From the NCBI RefSeq assembly GCF_002483235.1, contig NZ_DLHN01000026.1, forward strand, positions 1,989 through 65,988: a stretch of 64,000 nucleotides of DNA, given 5' to 3'. Positions within the stretch are counted from its first letter, which is position 1; each line of letters begins with the position of its first letter. The stretch comes from Pedobacter glucosidilyticus. Its GTDB lineage: Bacteria > Bacteroidota > Bacteroidia > Sphingobacteriales > Sphingobacteriaceae. Shown one piece after another: positions 51,771 through 61,051 of the stretch. The translations under genes and the position numbers were made by a program. Under the pieces are notes generated by a model, which saw only the letters and a program-made list of their open reading frames with translations, did no database searches and was not told the origin of the DNA.

Positions 51771-53069
51771 ATGATTGAACGAGCGCCACAAATTGAAAAA
51801 ACAGACAAAACTATATCACTTATGGTTAAGTTTCAGATGGGTGGAAATCTACAGAAAATACAAGATGAATATTTTTATTGGGACATCATAAAATATAAAG
51901 CTAAAGACTGTACTCCTATAGAACTGTGGAGTGCAATAAAGCTATATCGATTTCTGAGAAGAAAAGAACTTGAATTTCATTCGTTTAAGTTTCATTATGT
52001 AATAACAGATTATATTCAAAAATCTCTACATCAATTTGATATGCATATTGGTGGAACATTGGGAAGTAATATCGGTATTGCTGAAACTGATAAGACTAAG
52101 TTTATGATGAGCTCTATAATGGAAGAGGCTATTTCTAGTAGCCAAATGGAAGGAGCTAATACTACTAGAAAAAAGGCTAAAGAAATGATTCAGCAAGAGA
52201 AAAAGCCTAAAAATAAATCTGAACAAATGATTTTGAACAATTTCATGACTATGAAGCATATTGTTCAACAAAAAAGTGAAGATTTAACAGCAGAGAATTT
52301 ATTATACATTCATAAACTAATAACCAGTAATACATTAGATGATAAAGATGATGAAGGAAAATTTAGAGAAAACGATGATGTACATGTAGTAAATCATGTT
52401 CATAGTGAGATTGTACACATACCTCCTTTACAATCTGATCTTAAAAAACTCATAGATGACCTATGTCTGTTTTTCAATACTGATACCGAAGAATTTATCC
52501 ACCCTATAATTAAAGGATGTATTATTCATTTTATGATTGGCTGGATACATCCTTTTACAGATGGAAATGGGCGTACTGCAAGGGCTGTATTTTATTGGTA
52601 TATGCTTAAAAAGGGATATTGGCTAACGGAATATTTGTCTATTTCAAGAATTATCAAAGATTCCAAATCACAATATGAAAAAGCATACCTCTATTCGGAA
52701 ATAGATGAAAATGATTTGACTTACTTCATTACCTATCATATTAGAACGATGGAAAAAGCATTTGATGCATTGAAAGAGTATATCAACCGAAAACAGAAAG
52801 AAGTGTTCCAAGCTGCGAAGTTTATGAAAATACCGGGAGTAAATGATAGAATGGCACAAATTTTAAAAATAGTACACGATGACCCAGACAGAATTCTAAA
52901 CGCTAAAGAAATGGAATCAAGATTCAATGTGTCAAACTTTACTGCAAGAACAGATTTAAAATCATTAGTTGAATTAGGTTTTTTAGAAATCATCCAAGTG
53001 AACAAGCAAAAACAAAACTTTTTAAAATCTTCAACATTTGAAAACACATTGAAAAGATACAAATTATAA
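51771..53069 (+). CDS. Fic family protein (AMP-transferase type)
   Basis: 432 residues. The catalytic motif HPFTDGNGRTAR is at about residue 260; Fic enzymes use it to transfer AMP to a hydroxyl side chain of target proteins. An autoinhibitory helix motif SSQMEG (pattern S-x-x-x-E-G) near residue 122 lies before the Fic domain, the arrangement of class II Fic proteins, so the enzyme is probably kept off by itself. A winged-helix-like C-terminus (residues about 370-432, LNAKEMESRFNVSNFTARTDLKSLVELGFLEII) may bind DNA. The target is unknown. It stands between the cassette island and a toxin-antitoxin pair, and could act as a toxin. Confidence 0.92.
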   Translation: MIERAPQIEKTDKTISLMVKFQMGGNLQKIQDEYFYWDIIKYKAKDCTPIELWSAIKLYRFLRRKELEFHSFKFHYVITDYIQKSLHQFDMHIGGTLGSNIGIAETDKTKFMMSSIMEEAISSSQMEGANTTRKKAKEMIQQEKKPKNKSEQMILNNFMTMKHIVQQKSEDLTAENLLYIHKLITSNTLDDKDDEGKFRENDDVHVVNHVHSEIVHIPPLQSDLKKLIDDLCLFFNTDTEEFIHPIIKGCIIHFMIGWIHPFTDGNGRTARAVFYWYMLKKGYWLTEYLSISRIIKDSKSQYEKAYLYSEIDENDLTYFITYHIRTMEKAFDALKEYINRKQKEVFQAAKFMKIPGVNDRMAQILKIVHDDPDRILNAKEMESRFNVSNFTARTDLKSLVELGFLEIIQVNKQKQNFLKSSTFENTLKRYKL

Positions 53070-53164
53070 TTCATTCATCGTATTTAGAATATAATCTAAC
53101 GAGTAGTTTACGTTTTGCAAAATCTAAGACACCGTTAAAATGGAAGCTGTACGGATTTTATTTG

Positions 53165-53179
53165 TATATTTGTACGTAC
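53165..53179 (+). promoter_or_regulatory. Promoter and operator of the second PIN antitoxin-toxin operon
   Basis: TATATTTG (53165-53172), a TAnnTTTG match, is followed at once by GTACGTAC (53172-53179), 18 bases before the start codon. The related locus at 32970-33016 has the same box on its -7 element. No TTG was found at -33. Confidence 0.6.
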
Positions 53180-53190
53180 AATAAATTATT

Positions 53191-53442
53191 ATGGATGCTA
53201 AATTAACGTTGAAACTAAATCAAGAAATAATTGAGAAAGCGAAAATTTATGCTTCTCAAAAAAAAGTTAGTTTATCAAGAATCATTGAAAACTACTTACA
53301 CTCCTTAACTAGTGATGCTAAGGATGATCGTTCAATAGAAATCTCTCCATTTGTAAAAAGTTTGAGTTCGGGTAAAAAAATACCGACCGACTTGGATTAT
53401 AAAAAAGAGTATTCAGAACATCTTATGAACAAATACAAATGA
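53191..53442 (+). CDS. Antitoxin of the second PIN pair (DUF6364-like)
   Basis: 83 residues. MDAKLTLKLNQEIIEKAKIYASQKKVSLSRIIENYLHSL resembles the antitoxin at 32726-32968 along its whole length (KLTL..., IIEKAK/IIDRAK, SLSRIIENYL/SLSELIENYL). The C-terminal part, PFVKSLSSGKKIPTDLDYKKE, also matches. It overlaps the toxin gene by 4 bases (ATGA). DNA binding through the ribbon-helix-helix part and repression of its own promoter are expected from the family. Confidence 0.87.
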   Translation: MDAKLTLKLNQEIIEKAKIYASQKKVSLSRIIENYLHSLTSDAKDDRSIEISPFVKSLSSGKKIPTDLDYKKEYSEHLMNKYK

Positions 53443-53855
53443 GTAAAAGGGTTTATTTAGATACTAATGTAATACTTGATCTGCTTGGTGAAAGAGAACC
53501 GTTTTATTATTCAATTGCTCAAGTTGCAACATTGGCTGATCAGAAAAAACTACAAATAATTGTTTCTCCTATTTCATTTGCTACTGTAAACTATTTTCTT
53601 TCAAAGTTTGAAGGAATTTTAGTTGCTAAAGATAAGTTGAGAAAATTTGAAGTTCTTTGTGAAATCTCTATCATAGATGAAACTATCATTGAAAAAGGGT
53701 TAAACTCTAGTTTTGAAGATTTTGAGGATGCTTTACAATATTTTTGCGCTGTTGATTCTGGATGTGAAGTTATCATAACTAGAAATGCGAAAGATTTCAA
53801 AAACTCTTTACTTCCGGTAATGTCAGCAGAAGAATTTATAAAAAGTATCTCTTAA
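53439..53855 (+). CDS. PIN-domain toxin of the second pair
   Basis: 138 residues. MSKRVYLDTNVILDLLGEREPFY gives the first metal ligand, FEDFEDALQYFCAVDSG the central acidic motif and VIITRNAKDFKNS the last. Clearly homologous to 32316-32729 (VFLDTNIIVDLIADRRPF; VTRNIKDFK). A metal-dependent ribonuclease toxin is the family expectation. The two modules are about 20.5 kb apart and in opposite orientation, so one may be a copy of the other or both came separately. Confidence 0.9.
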   Translation: MSKRVYLDTNVILDLLGEREPFYYSIAQVATLADQKKLQIIVSPISFATVNYFLSKFEGILVAKDKLRKFEVLCEISIIDETIIEKGLNSSFEDFEDALQYFCAVDSGCEVIITRNAKDFKNSLLPVMSAEEFIKSIS

Positions 53856-53868
53856 AAGTAAGACTCCG

Positions 53869-53890
53869 CACAACAGTCATAACTGTTGTG
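53869..53890 (+). terminator. Hairpin after the second PIN toxin
   Basis: CACAACAGT-CATA-ACTGTTGTG, a perfect 9-base stem with a 4-base loop. The T-run comes only 13 bases later, so it is a weak terminator or a transcript end hairpin. Confidence 0.5.
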
Positions 53891-53929
53891 TAAGCTCCCT
53901 CGTTTTTCAGACCTACTAAAATTAGAACT

Positions 53930-53953
53930 ATAGCCTCAGCTTAGCGAGGCTAT
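53930..53953 (-). terminator. Hairpin downstream of uvrC
   Basis: ATAGCCTC / GAGGCTAT with an 8-base loop (53930-53937 and 53946-53953), 27 bases past the uvrC stop on the minus strand; read there it is followed by a modest T-rich stretch. Confidence 0.5.
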
Positions 53954-53979
53954 TGTAAACATAGCAAAAAAGCACCTTT

Positions 53980-55779
53980 TTAGTTTTTAGCAAAAAAATC
54001 TAAGATAGCTTTGGCTTGTTTTAGGTTTACAACTTCAAGTAATTCTTGTTCTTGTGCCTCTTTTATCTTTTTAACAGATTTAAATCTTTTCAATAGCTTT
54101 TCAGCAGATGTTTTACCTATACCATCAATCAATTCAAGCTCGGTTTGCAAAGTACCCTGGTCTCGTTTCTTACGGTGAAAAGTTATTCCAAACCTATGCG
54201 CTTCATCTCTTAAATGCTGTATAATTCTTAATGTTTCAGATTTTTTATCCAGATATAAAGGGTATTGGTCTCCCGGATAATAAAGTTCTTCCAACCTTTT
54301 GGCGATACCAATCACAGCCAGTTTATCCATAATACCTAAAGCTTTTAAGCTTTTTACAGCCGAAGATAATTGCCCTTTACCACCATCAATAATCACTAAT
54401 TGTGGTAGCGTTTCTCCTTCTTCTAGCAATCTTTTGTAGCGTCTAAAAACAGCTTCCTCCATCGTAGCAAAATCATTTGGTCCTTCAACGGTTTTAACGT
54501 TAAAATGCCTATAGTCTTTTTTAGAAGGTTTGGCATCTTTAAAAACAACGATAGCAGAAACCGGATATTTACCTTGAAAGTTAGAGTTATCAAAACATTC
54601 TATATGCTTAGGTAGCTCTTTAAGTCTCAAGTCTTTTTGCATTTGTGTAAGCAAACGTTCGGTTCTTAAATCAGGATTTAGCTTTTCATATTGTTCTATT
54701 TTATCCTTTTTAAAGAATAAAACATTCTTCATAGATAAGTCTAGCAGTTTCTTTTTCTCACCTTGTTTAGGTACTGTAAAAGTTAATTTGTCATCATCAA
54801 TATCTATATCAAAAGGCACCACAATCTCTTTGGATTTACTTTGATATCTGCTTCTAAATTCTGATATCGCTAAACTTAAAAGTTCTTCATCCGTCTCGTC
54901 AAGCTTCTTTTTCATCTCAATGGTTTGCGTTTGGATAATGGTGCCATGCATTACTTTGAGATAATTTACGAAAGCAATTTTTTCTTCTGATGCGATACTA
55001 AAGACATCTACTTCAGTAATGGAAGAGTTTACAACGGTAGATTTGCTCTGGTATTTTTCTAAAAGCTCGTATTTCTTTTGTAAACGATGCGCAAGCTCAA
55101 AATTAAGTTGCGATGAAGCTTCTAGTATTTGCTCTTTTAAATTGCGTAATACGCCACTTATTTTGCCATTTAAAATATCCTTAATTTCATCAATAGATTG
55201 ATTATAATCGGCTTCGTTTTGTAAACCCTCGCAAGGGCCTTTACAATTTCCAATCTGATATTCTAGGCAAACCCTAAACTTACCAGCTACAATATTGGGT
55301 TGTGTAAGTGGCAAGCTGCAAGTACGTAACTGATAAGTTTCTTTAATTAAACCTAGGATAGAGTGCATCATACCTACAGATGGGTAAGGACCTAAGTATT
55401 TTGAGCCATCTTTTACGATACGGCGTGTCCATTGTATACGAGGGAATTTTTCGTTTTTAATCACAATCCAAGGATACGTTTTATCATCCTTAAGCATGAC
55501 ATTATAACGCGGCTGATGCTTTTTGATGAGGCTATTTTCTAGCAACCATGCATCAACTTCAGAGTCTACAATGGTAAAAGTTATATTCCTGATTTTACTA
55601 ACCAGTACCCTTGTTTTGGCATTAACTTTATAATTGTCTTTATTAAAATAAGAGCTAACCCTATTTTTTAAATCTTTGGCTTTCCCAATATAAATCAGCT
55701 CATTAGCATCATCATAATACTGATAAACACCAGGTCTATGCGGTATGTTTTTTAACGCTGCTTTATAATCAAATAGCAT
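53980..55779 (-). CDS. uvrC: Excinuclease ABC subunit C
   Basis: 599 residues, usual length. N-terminal GIY-YIG nuclease (residues about 14-45, GVYQYYDDANELIYIGKAKDLKNRV) makes the 3' cut; the UVR motif (about 200-240) contacts UvrB; the RNase-H-like domain (about 380-540, CFDNSNFQGKYPVSAIVVF, VIIDGGKGQLSSA, RDEAHRFGITFHRKKR) makes the 5' cut; the C-terminal helix-hairpin-helix (ELELIDGIGKTSAEKLLKRF) binds DNA. Acts in nucleotide excision repair with UvrA and UvrB. Same strand and close spacing as the penicillin-binding protein gene. Confidence 0.97.
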   Translation of the reverse strand: MLFDYKAALKNIPHRPGVYQYYDDANELIYIGKAKDLKNRVSSYFNKDNYKVNAKTRVLVSKIRNITFTIVDSEVDAWLLENSLIKKHQPRYNVMLKDDKTYPWIVIKNEKFPRIQWTRRIVKDGSKYLGPYPSVGMMHSILGLIKETYQLRTCSLPLTQPNIVAGKFRVCLEYQIGNCKGPCEGLQNEADYNQSIDEIKDILNGKISGVLRNLKEQILEASSQLNFELAHRLQKKYELLEKYQSKSTVVNSSITEVDVFSIASEEKIAFVNYLKVMHGTIIQTQTIEMKKKLDETDEELLSLAISEFRSRYQSKSKEIVVPFDIDIDDDKLTFTVPKQGEKKKLLDLSMKNVLFFKKDKIEQYEKLNPDLRTERLLTQMQKDLRLKELPKHIECFDNSNFQGKYPVSAIVVFKDAKPSKKDYRHFNVKTVEGPNDFATMEEAVFRRYKRLLEEGETLPQLVIIDGGKGQLSSAVKSLKALGIMDKLAVIGIAKRLEELYYPGDQYPLYLDKKSETLRIIQHLRDEAHRFGITFHRKKRDQGTLQTELELIDGIGKTSAEKLLKRFKSVKKIKEAQEQELLEVVNLKQAKAILDFFAKN

Positions 55780-55790
55780 GATAAATAGAA

Positions 55791-58037
55791 TTAAAACCCT
55801 AAACGTTGGTCTAAATCTTCTTTATTTCCTTTGGTGCTGGTACCTGTATCAGAACCTTGATATTGGCTACAATCTAAAGTTATAGAAGAACCACCTGCTG
55901 GGGCTTCAAAATCTCCTTTTCTGATGCCTAAAGACGTATCCGCATAAACTTTTTTGATAAAGAGTGCAAAAACTGGTAATGCGGTATTTGCTCCTTCGCC
56001 TAAATTGGTGCTTCTAAAATGTATGGCTCTGTCTTCGCATCCAGTCCAAACTCCGGCTACTAATTGTGGTGTTACAGCCATAAACCAACCGTCAGAGTTA
56101 TCGTTTGTGGTTCCGGTTTTACCACCTATGGGGTTGCTTAATCCATAGCGGTATCTTAACCTAACTCCTGTACCTTCTTCTACCACACCTTTAAGCATAT
56201 AAGTCATTACATAAGCGGTTTGTTCATTTAAAGCTTGTACCACTTTAGGTTTTCTATCATACAATACATTGCCGTTTTTATCTTCTACTCTTAATAAATA
56301 AGTAGGTTCTGTCCAAACACCATGATTTACAAAAGCACTGTAAGCACCAGTCATGTCATAAACAGAAGCTTCAAAAGAACCTAATGCGATAGACGGATAG
56401 GGAGGTACATCTGTGGTTATACCCATTCTCTTGGCTAAAGCAGCAACTGCTGTAGGGCCTACTTGCTGCATAACCCATGCCGTTATAAAGTTTTGAGAGT
56501 TGGCTAAGGCCTTCCTTAAAGTTATATATCCGGGTATAGAACCGTGTCCTCTTGGTGTCCATGGCTCTCCGTAACCAGTTACGGTAAAAGGTACATTATT
56601 CACCTGATAGCATGGAGATAATCCATTATCTATACCTACAGCATAAGTAAAAGGTTTTGCGGTTGAGCCTACTTGGCGAGTTCCCATTTTTACTTGGTCG
56701 TATTTAAAATGCTCAAAGCTAATACCACCAACCCAAGCTTTGATTTCGCCACTTTTAGGGTCCATAGCCATCATAGAATTTCTCAATATCATTTTATAAT
56801 ATTTGATAGAATCTATAGGTCTCATCATGGTATCAATATTACCCCTCCAGCTAAAAATTTCCATGGATGTTGGTGTATTGAAATTATCTTTGATTTCTTC
56901 ATCAGAAAGCCCTTCTTCTTTGAGCATCTTATACCTGTCAGAGCGTTTCATACCTTGAATAATCAAATTTTCGTTTCCTTTAAAAGGATCTCTGCCTTTC
57001 CAATGTGCATTAAATTGCTGTTGCAGCGTTTTCATGTACTCTCTTTGTGCCTCTTCTGCATAGCGTTGCATTTTAGAATTGATGGTGGTATATATTCGTA
57101 ATCCATCTCTATCTAAATCATAACTACTACCATCAGCTTTTCTGATAGACATTTTTTCAAAAGTTTCCTGAATATCTTTCTTTAAAACAGCTCTAAAGTA
57201 AGTAGCCAGTCCTTCACTATGGCTGGTTCTATTAAGCTCTAAATTTAGGTCTTGGGCTTTTAATTCATCAGCTTTTGGCTGCTCAAGAAAACCTTCATCT
57301 ACCATTTTTTGCATGATAAGGTTACGTCTTCCTAAAGCTCTTTCTGGGTTTCTGGTGGGCGAGTATAAAGTGGTACCTTTTAAAATACCTACTAAAGTAG
57401 CGGCTTGTGCTGGATTAAGTTTTGCAGGTGTTGTATTAAAATAGGTACGGGCAGCTGCTTTTATACCAAAAGAATTATTTCCAAAATCTACCGTATTTAA
57501 ATACATGGTGATGATTTCTTCTTTGGTATAATTCCTTTCTAATTTAACCGCTACAATAAGCTCTTTAAGTTTTTGAGGAATTCTTTTAATGACTGATCTT
57601 TCTCTGGCTTTATCTGAAAATAAGTTTAGAGCTAATTGTTGTGTAATGGTACTTGCACCTTGCTTTTTCCCGATAAGGTTATAAAAAATAATGGTGAATG
57701 TTCTTTTAAAATCTATACCAGAGTGGTCTAAAAATCTTACATCTTCTGTGGCTACCAATGCGTTAATCACATTAGGAGAAATATCTTTAAACCTAATATT
57801 TGAACGGTTTTGTACATAGTAATTACCCAATTCAACTTTATCTTCTGATAGTATTGAAGATGCAAGGTTACTTTTAGGGTTTTCTAAATCTCTAAACGAA
57901 GGGAGTTCTCCAAACAAGCCTAAGCCAGTAGCACTTAGAATTAAAATTAGAAAAATTATAAATCCAGCAATACATTTCCAAAAAATACGATTATACTTTT
58001 TGATATCTTCTAAAGAAAGGCTTTCTTTTCTTTGCAT
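55791..58037 (-). CDS. Class A penicillin-binding protein (PBP1a type)
   Basis: 748 residues. One N-terminal membrane helix (WKCIAGFIIFLILILSATGLG), then a glycosyltransferase domain (about residues 60-235; EDVRFLDHSGIDFKR, GASTITQQLALNLFSD) and a transpeptidase domain with the active Ser in GSTAKPF, SQN in ANSQNFITA, and KTGTT in IGGKTGTTNDNSDGWF. It both polymerises and crosslinks peptidoglycan. It is 11 bases upstream of uvrC and 1 base after the porW/sprE-like gene, all minus strand, so transcription is probably shared. Confidence 0.95.
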   Translation of the reverse strand: MQRKESLSLEDIKKYNRIFWKCIAGFIIFLILILSATGLGLFGELPSFRDLENPKSNLASSILSEDKVELGNYYVQNRSNIRFKDISPNVINALVATEDVRFLDHSGIDFKRTFTIIFYNLIGKKQGASTITQQLALNLFSDKARERSVIKRIPQKLKELIVAVKLERNYTKEEIITMYLNTVDFGNNSFGIKAAARTYFNTTPAKLNPAQAATLVGILKGTTLYSPTRNPERALGRRNLIMQKMVDEGFLEQPKADELKAQDLNLELNRTSHSEGLATYFRAVLKKDIQETFEKMSIRKADGSSYDLDRDGLRIYTTINSKMQRYAEEAQREYMKTLQQQFNAHWKGRDPFKGNENLIIQGMKRSDRYKMLKEEGLSDEEIKDNFNTPTSMEIFSWRGNIDTMMRPIDSIKYYKMILRNSMMAMDPKSGEIKAWVGGISFEHFKYDQVKMGTRQVGSTAKPFTYAVGIDNGLSPCYQVNNVPFTVTGYGEPWTPRGHGSIPGYITLRKALANSQNFITAWVMQQVGPTAVAALAKRMGITTDVPPYPSIALGSFEASVYDMTGAYSAFVNHGVWTEPTYLLRVEDKNGNVLYDRKPKVVQALNEQTAYVMTYMLKGVVEEGTGVRLRYRYGLSNPIGGKTGTTNDNSDGWFMAVTPQLVAGVWTGCEDRAIHFRSTNLGEGANTALPVFALFIKKVYADTSLGIRKGDFEAPAGGSSITLDCSQYQGSDTGTSTKGNKEDLDQRLGF

Positions 58038-58038
58038 G

Positions 58039-60945
58039 TTATTTTATATAATTTAAATACTGGTTTAAACTTTCTGTATCCTTTATCAACAGTAAGTTAG
58101 GCTCAGAAATTACAAACTTTCTATACGATGAAGCTGGTAAATTAAGAATAGTAGGCAATTCTTTTTCTAACTCAAGTAAAGCTTTTTCAGCTAAATCTTT
58201 ATTGTTAAGTTGCGCTCTTATAGCTATTAATTTATCCGTGGTGCTCACGGTTCTGATTGTTAAATTAACTGTTGATGGTGCAAATTTAGCATAAAAATAC
58301 TTGGTAAGTTCTGCAAAAGGTTTGGCTACGTTAGTTTTTGCATCTTTAATGTTAATGATAATGACATGTTGCACCCTGGGATTATTAGAAAATATAATAG
58401 CTGCCGGTTTGCTAGGCGTTGGTTTTACAGTTTCTATGTCAGCTGGTTTCTCTTCTTTAACAAGGCTTTCTGCTGGTTTTGTTAACGTTTTAGTTTCTTC
58501 TTTTGCAGGGTCTATATTCTTCTCTACAGGTTTTTCTATTACAGGTTTAATGTCTTTCTCGGGCTTTTTTGCAGCAATTTCTATATTTGGTTTTGGCTTG
58601 TCTTCTTTTGTTTGATTTATTTTTGTTTCAACACTTGGTTGTACTGCCTTTTTTGAAATTGCAATTTCCTCATCCTCTGCTTTAGGTATATCAAGTATAA
58701 CTAAATTTGGTTTAGTAGATGTTTGAGACTGATTTGGGTGATAAGCTAATAAAGCAGTTGGCCTGCTATAAAAATTTGTTTTATTATTATTGATAAAGGC
58801 CAGTTGCGTTTTTATGGTAGGTATAGTAATGGTGTCCGTAGGATAATCAGTAATAATTTTTTGCAGTTGTTCTACAAAAATATTAGGTTTTTGAGTGTAA
58901 CCCAATGCCATTGTTTTAAGGTACAAAAATTTAGGAGCTAGGTCTGGAAAGTTTTCAAATTTAGGACTTAAATTTTCAATTTTTTCAATAGCTTCTTGAT
59001 ATTCTTTTTGTTGATAGAGCTTAAATATAGCCTCGTATTTTGCGTTTAAATCATTTAACACAGCTTGGTCTGCTTTGTTAAAGTTTGGGTTAATGATAGC
59101 TTTAGCGTAAATAGATTGAGGGAAATAATCCGTCAATAAAGTTTTATATTTATCAGATTGTTGAGGGTTTATATCTTGATAAATTCTATAAAGTTGGTAA
59201 TAAATTTCGGCCAGTTTCTCGTCTTGCGGGTTATAATCTTTCACAAGCATTTCCAAAGCCTCTATGGATGCTATTTTATCATCTAATACATCTTTGTAAA
59301 AAAGGGCAATTTCATAGCGGGCTGTTTTAATTTTGTTTAAAGATGCAGTTCTTTTTTCGTTGGTTAAGGGCACAGTATTTAAAAAATCAGCTTTTAAAGA
59401 GTCTATATTCTCTGCTCTTGTACTTAAATTATTATTGATGCTCCCCAAATTATTGGCTAAACCAGCAGCATTATTATTTACAGAAGAACTTCCGCTTATT
59501 CTCCAGTTATCTTGTAATTTTCTGTTTCCCCATCTCTTCTTAAAATCACTCATTCCCTGGCTAATTGCCAAAGGGTTATTAAAGTAAAAAGAGCCTGCAT
59601 TTTTATTACTTGCAGATGCCTCGGGTATACTTACAAAAGCCAAATTTGCATTTTCTTGCCTTTTAACAGCTTCTTTTTCTACTTTAACTTGTATTTTTTC
59701 ATTGATGTATTGTTCTCTGGCCTCACTGGTTAAAGTAGAAAGCATCAATAACTCCTGCTCTTTCTCTATCAAGGTTAGGCGTTGGGCTAAATACTGTAAG
59801 TTATTGGCTTTTATCACAATGTTTTGGTAACCCGGATACTCTTTGGGTAAACTTTGCAAAGTACTATCATAATAAAGTTGTGCCTGGGTATAATTCTTTA
59901 AAGAATCAAAACTTACTTCAGCTAGTTTTAAATAAGATAAACCTCTTTGCTTTTGAGAGCCAGGTATAGTATGTGCAGATAATTGATAATACTCTTGGGC
60001 CTGTGCCAAATCTCCCTGTTGTAAAAGGGTATTTCCAATTTGATAATAAATTTGGTCTTTAAATTCTCTGTTTTTATCTTCTTTTAGCAGTCTTTTAAGC
60101 GTTGCAATTTTATTAAAATCTTTCCCGCTAGCATTTTCCTCTAATTTAATGCGAGCTAAATTTGCATTAAAAGACATTTCAAAAGCAGCATTACTTTTAA
60201 CTACTTTAGAGTAATTGGAGTAAGCGTCTTCCAACTGATTATTTTCTTCCTGAAGCTGCGCTAAAATGAATGTCCACCTGGTTTTCTCGTAACGATTTTT
60301 AGTGAAATTAACCGCTTTTTGAAGATGAAAGATGGCCGAATCTATATCTTCCTTATAGAGATAACTTTGTGCAAGTGCGGCATTTAACTGGGCTCTGTGA
60401 TACTTAAGATTCTTTGCGTAAGCCTTTTGCAGTATGGTATCTGCCAAAGCATAATTGTTTATAGCAAAGTAAGATTTTCCTTGCCAGATAAGCCCTTCAA
60501 GTGTGTTTTTCTTTTCTTCGGGATAATTGCTACCCACATAACCGAAATATTCTAACGCATTGTAGTAATTTCCTTTTAGATATTCTGATTTTGCTAATAG
60601 TAAAAAGGCATCATCTACCCATCTGCTTTCAAATTTTTCAAGGGCTATTCTATTAGCCCGGTTCACTACTTCATTTAAATTTTCAGATTCTGATGATGAA
60701 CCACTCTCTGTAGGTAAGGGATAAATATCAAGAATTTGGTTATAATCATCCTTATGAAGATTTCTAATATTGATTTCTGATTCTCTAAGAATTTCAGACG
60801 CATTGTAATAAATGTTGTAATGTGCTGTTATATTCTTCATCATGGAAGTTTTCTTACCTTTCTTTTTGATGAAGCAACCCGAAGAAAAAACTATAATAAA
60901 TATGATAAATAGTCTAAAAAGACCATTAGTTTTATAAAATTTCAA
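58039..60945 (-). CDS. porW: PorW/SprE-like type IX secretion lipoprotein with TPR repeats
   Basis: 968 residues. Lipobox SSGC (Cys24). The start of the mature part, KITAHYNIYYNASEILRES, resembles the conserved start of SprE/PorW. Then about ten TPR-type helical pairs (ALEYFGYVGSNYPEEKKNTLEGLIWQGKSYF, FHLQKAVNFTKNRYEKTRWTF, and others to residue about 700), a Pro/Lys/Glu-rich linker (about 760-860, many KP and EK) and a C-terminal domain (HVIIINIKDAKTNVAKPFAEL). In Flavobacterium SprE is needed for gliding and secretion and is thought to link the machine to the outer-membrane partners. The TPR count is estimated by eye. The identification is by architecture and start motif. Confidence 0.78.
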   Translation of the reverse strand: MKFYKTNGLFRLFIIFIIVFSSGCFIKKKGKKTSMMKNITAHYNIYYNASEILRESEINIRNLHKDDYNQILDIYPLPTESGSSSESENLNEVVNRANRIALEKFESRWVDDAFLLLAKSEYLKGNYYNALEYFGYVGSNYPEEKKNTLEGLIWQGKSYFAINNYALADTILQKAYAKNLKYHRAQLNAALAQSYLYKEDIDSAIFHLQKAVNFTKNRYEKTRWTFILAQLQEENNQLEDAYSNYSKVVKSNAAFEMSFNANLARIKLEENASGKDFNKIATLKRLLKEDKNREFKDQIYYQIGNTLLQQGDLAQAQEYYQLSAHTIPGSQKQRGLSYLKLAEVSFDSLKNYTQAQLYYDSTLQSLPKEYPGYQNIVIKANNLQYLAQRLTLIEKEQELLMLSTLTSEAREQYINEKIQVKVEKEAVKRQENANLAFVSIPEASASNKNAGSFYFNNPLAISQGMSDFKKRWGNRKLQDNWRISGSSSVNNNAAGLANNLGSINNNLSTRAENIDSLKADFLNTVPLTNEKRTASLNKIKTARYEIALFYKDVLDDKIASIEALEMLVKDYNPQDEKLAEIYYQLYRIYQDINPQQSDKYKTLLTDYFPQSIYAKAIINPNFNKADQAVLNDLNAKYEAIFKLYQQKEYQEAIEKIENLSPKFENFPDLAPKFLYLKTMALGYTQKPNIFVEQLQKIITDYPTDTITIPTIKTQLAFINNNKTNFYSRPTALLAYHPNQSQTSTKPNLVILDIPKAEDEEIAISKKAVQPSVETKINQTKEDKPKPNIEIAAKKPEKDIKPVIEKPVEKNIDPAKEETKTLTKPAESLVKEEKPADIETVKPTPSKPAAIIFSNNPRVQHVIIINIKDAKTNVAKPFAELTKYFYAKFAPSTVNLTIRTVSTTDKLIAIRAQLNNKDLAEKALLELEKELPTILNLPASSYRKFVISEPNLLLIKDTESLNQYLNYIK

Positions 60946-60979
60946 AATATTGATTTTAAATATTACAACTAAATACGAG

Positions 60980-60987
60980 CAAATTTA
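60980..60987 (-). promoter_or_regulatory. Possible -7 box of the porW/sprE-like gene
   Basis: TAAATTTG on the minus strand, 34 bases before the start codon. A TTG is found only 11 bases away, less than the usual spacing, so the call is tentative. Confidence 0.35.
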
Positions 60988-61051
60988 TTTTATATTGCCA
61001 ATATTCACACTATCGTAAAGATATTAATAAGAGCAGAATATTTAGGAAAGG

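Noticed and set aside
56673..57101. Plus-strand ORF of 142 codons opposite the PBP gene
   Set aside because: It is antisense to a well-supported gene and has a His/Phe/Ile-rich composition with no domain.
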